The notes under the pieces are model-generated. The model saw only the letters and a list, made by a program, of their open reading frames with translations. It was not told where the DNA came from and searched no databases. 5,246 nucleotides of DNA from Pseudomonadota bacterium (GTDB taxonomy: Bacteria > Pseudomonadota > Alphaproteobacteria > Elsterales > Elsteraceae): positions 1 to 5,246 of the forward strand of contig JACQAI010000040.1 of the NCBI GenBank assembly GCA_016195115.1, in the 5' to 3' direction. Of the stretch, positions 4,691 through 5,246 are shown one piece after another. Position 1 is the first letter of the stretch. Every line of letters begins with the position of its first letter. A program made the translations under genes and the position numbers.

Positions 4691-5246
4691 GCGCGGGGAC
4701 GGTGACGGTGCTGTCGCGGACGATCGGTTGGGCTTGCGTGCTGGCGATCGCCGGCACGCTGTCGGCGTGCGACTGGTTCGATTTTCTCGGCACCAGCAAG
4801 GCCAAGACGCCGCTGCCGGGCAAGCGCATCGCCGTGCTGCAGACGACGCGCGACTTCGAGCCCGATCCGCGCTTGGCCGACGAGGCCGTCAAGCTGCCGC
4901 GGCCGCAGCGCAATCCCGACTGGCCGCAGGCCGGCGGCTATCCCGACCACGTGATGTTCCATCTCGAGCTGCCGGACGAGCTGCGCCGGGCGTGGCGCAC
5001 GAGCATCGGCAGCGGCACCGACAGCCGGTCGCAGCTCTATGCCGGCCCGGTGGTGGCGAACGGCCGCGTCTTCACCATCGACACCGGGGGCGACGTCAGC
5101 GCCTTGTCGCCCGCTGACGCAAACGATAGCGCGACGCCGACGGGCGGGTCCATCGGCCGACCGGCTTATTTTCCTGATGTAAACGGCTTCGGAGCGGGGC
5201 GCGCGTGCCCCAGGGGCGGACGAGACCCACGCCAAGACTCGGTCAG
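4687..5246 (+). CDS. bamB: Outer-membrane assembly lipoprotein BamB (PQQ-like beta-propeller), N-terminal part, 3' truncated
   Basis: 186 complete codons with no stop before the window edge; full-length alphaproteobacterial BamB has roughly 440-460 residues. A lipoprotein signal is clear: basic N terminus with a hydrophobic core and lipobox LSAC (25-28), so Cys28 should be acylated. Then come the family motifs LPGKRIAVLQ, VKLPRPQRNPDWPQAGG, and AWRTSIGSGTDSRSQLYAGP, followed by VVANGRVFTIDTGGDVSALS, the first propeller blade. BamB is the scaffold subunit of the BAM complex that inserts outer-membrane beta-barrels. ATG overlaps the YfgM-like stop as ATGA, implying coupled translation. After about residue 143 (nt 5113) the expected blade sequence (tG..lW) does not appear and codon choice changes sharply, so the last 130 bp may not belong to this gene. 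Asp29 follows the lipid-bearing Cys. Confidence 0.88.
   Translation, partial: MSAGTVTVLSRTIGWACVLAIAGTLSACDWFDFLGTSKAKTPLPGKRIAVLQTTRDFEPDPRLADEAVKLPRPQRNPDWPQAGGYPDHVMFHLELPDELRRAWRTSIGSGTDSRSQLYAGPVVANGRVFTIDTGGDVSALSPADANDSATPTGGSIGRPAYFPDVNGFGAGRACPRGGRDPRQDSV

Noticed and set aside
5163..5195. Resemblance of cttattttcc to the inner part of Tn3-family terminal inverted repeats
   Set aside because: Only about ten bases match; the outer GGGG end and spacing do not fit, and no transposase is in view.
5196..5211. Hairpin ggggc...gcccc near the window end as a terminator
   Set aside because: Only five pairs, no T-run after it, and located in a stretch of doubtful origin.
4387..5235. Minus-strand open frame (282 codons) across YfgM and bamB
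   Set aside because: No recognisable domain; the real genes on the plus strand have the expected order, motifs and overlap.

Overview
The window reads as chromosome from a GC-rich alphaproteobacterium. The main grounds are a DUF2794 gene (a family I know almost only from Alphaproteobacteria), a YfgM-like membrane protein directly followed by bamB, a periplasmic Bug/TctC solute receptor, and coding frames with third positions mostly G or C. Taxonomy below class level is a guess. I see no phage, CRISPR, rRNA, tRNA or complete mobile element.

Layout, left to right. (1) Plus strand: the last 74 codons of a hydantoinase/oxoprolinase-family protein, then a 133-aa DUF4112 membrane protein. (2) Minus strand, read from right to left: DUF2794 protein, a 56-aa unrecognised ORF, a D-2-hydroxyacid dehydrogenase, and a Bug/TctC receptor. 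The four sit tightly together (TGATG overlap, 5-nt gap, 7-nt gap) and look like one transcription unit. It meets the DUF4112 gene tail to tail, with overlapping stop codons. (3) A 188-bp divergent gap holding a perfect 8-2-8 palindrome, an AT-richer patch and a pair of GGCCGGCC octamers. (4) Plus strand: a thioredoxin/peroxiredoxin-like protein with a CNHC active site, then a GC-rich gap, then a YfgM-like protein and bamB overlapping by ATGA. The bamB frame is still open at the window edge.

How the genes may work together. The Bug receptor and the 2-hydroxyacid dehydrogenase suggest capture of a small carboxylate in the periplasm and NAD(P)H-linked conversion of a 2-hydroxy/2-keto acid in the cytoplasm; no transporter membrane subunits are in view. 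The YfgM-like protein and BamB belong to envelope biogenesis (Sec-associated folding and outer-membrane protein assembly). In many proteobacteria der follows bamB.

Most of the window is ordinary conserved chromosome and I did not find a convincing new system. The points most worth checking are: the sudden loss of BamB-like sequence and codon bias about 130 bp before the window end; the 56-aa ORF with a strong coding signature but no recognised family; loss of a usually conserved C-terminal Cys in the thioredoxin-like protein; and a Shine-Dalgarno-led six-codon ORF across the DUF2794 start beside the palindrome.
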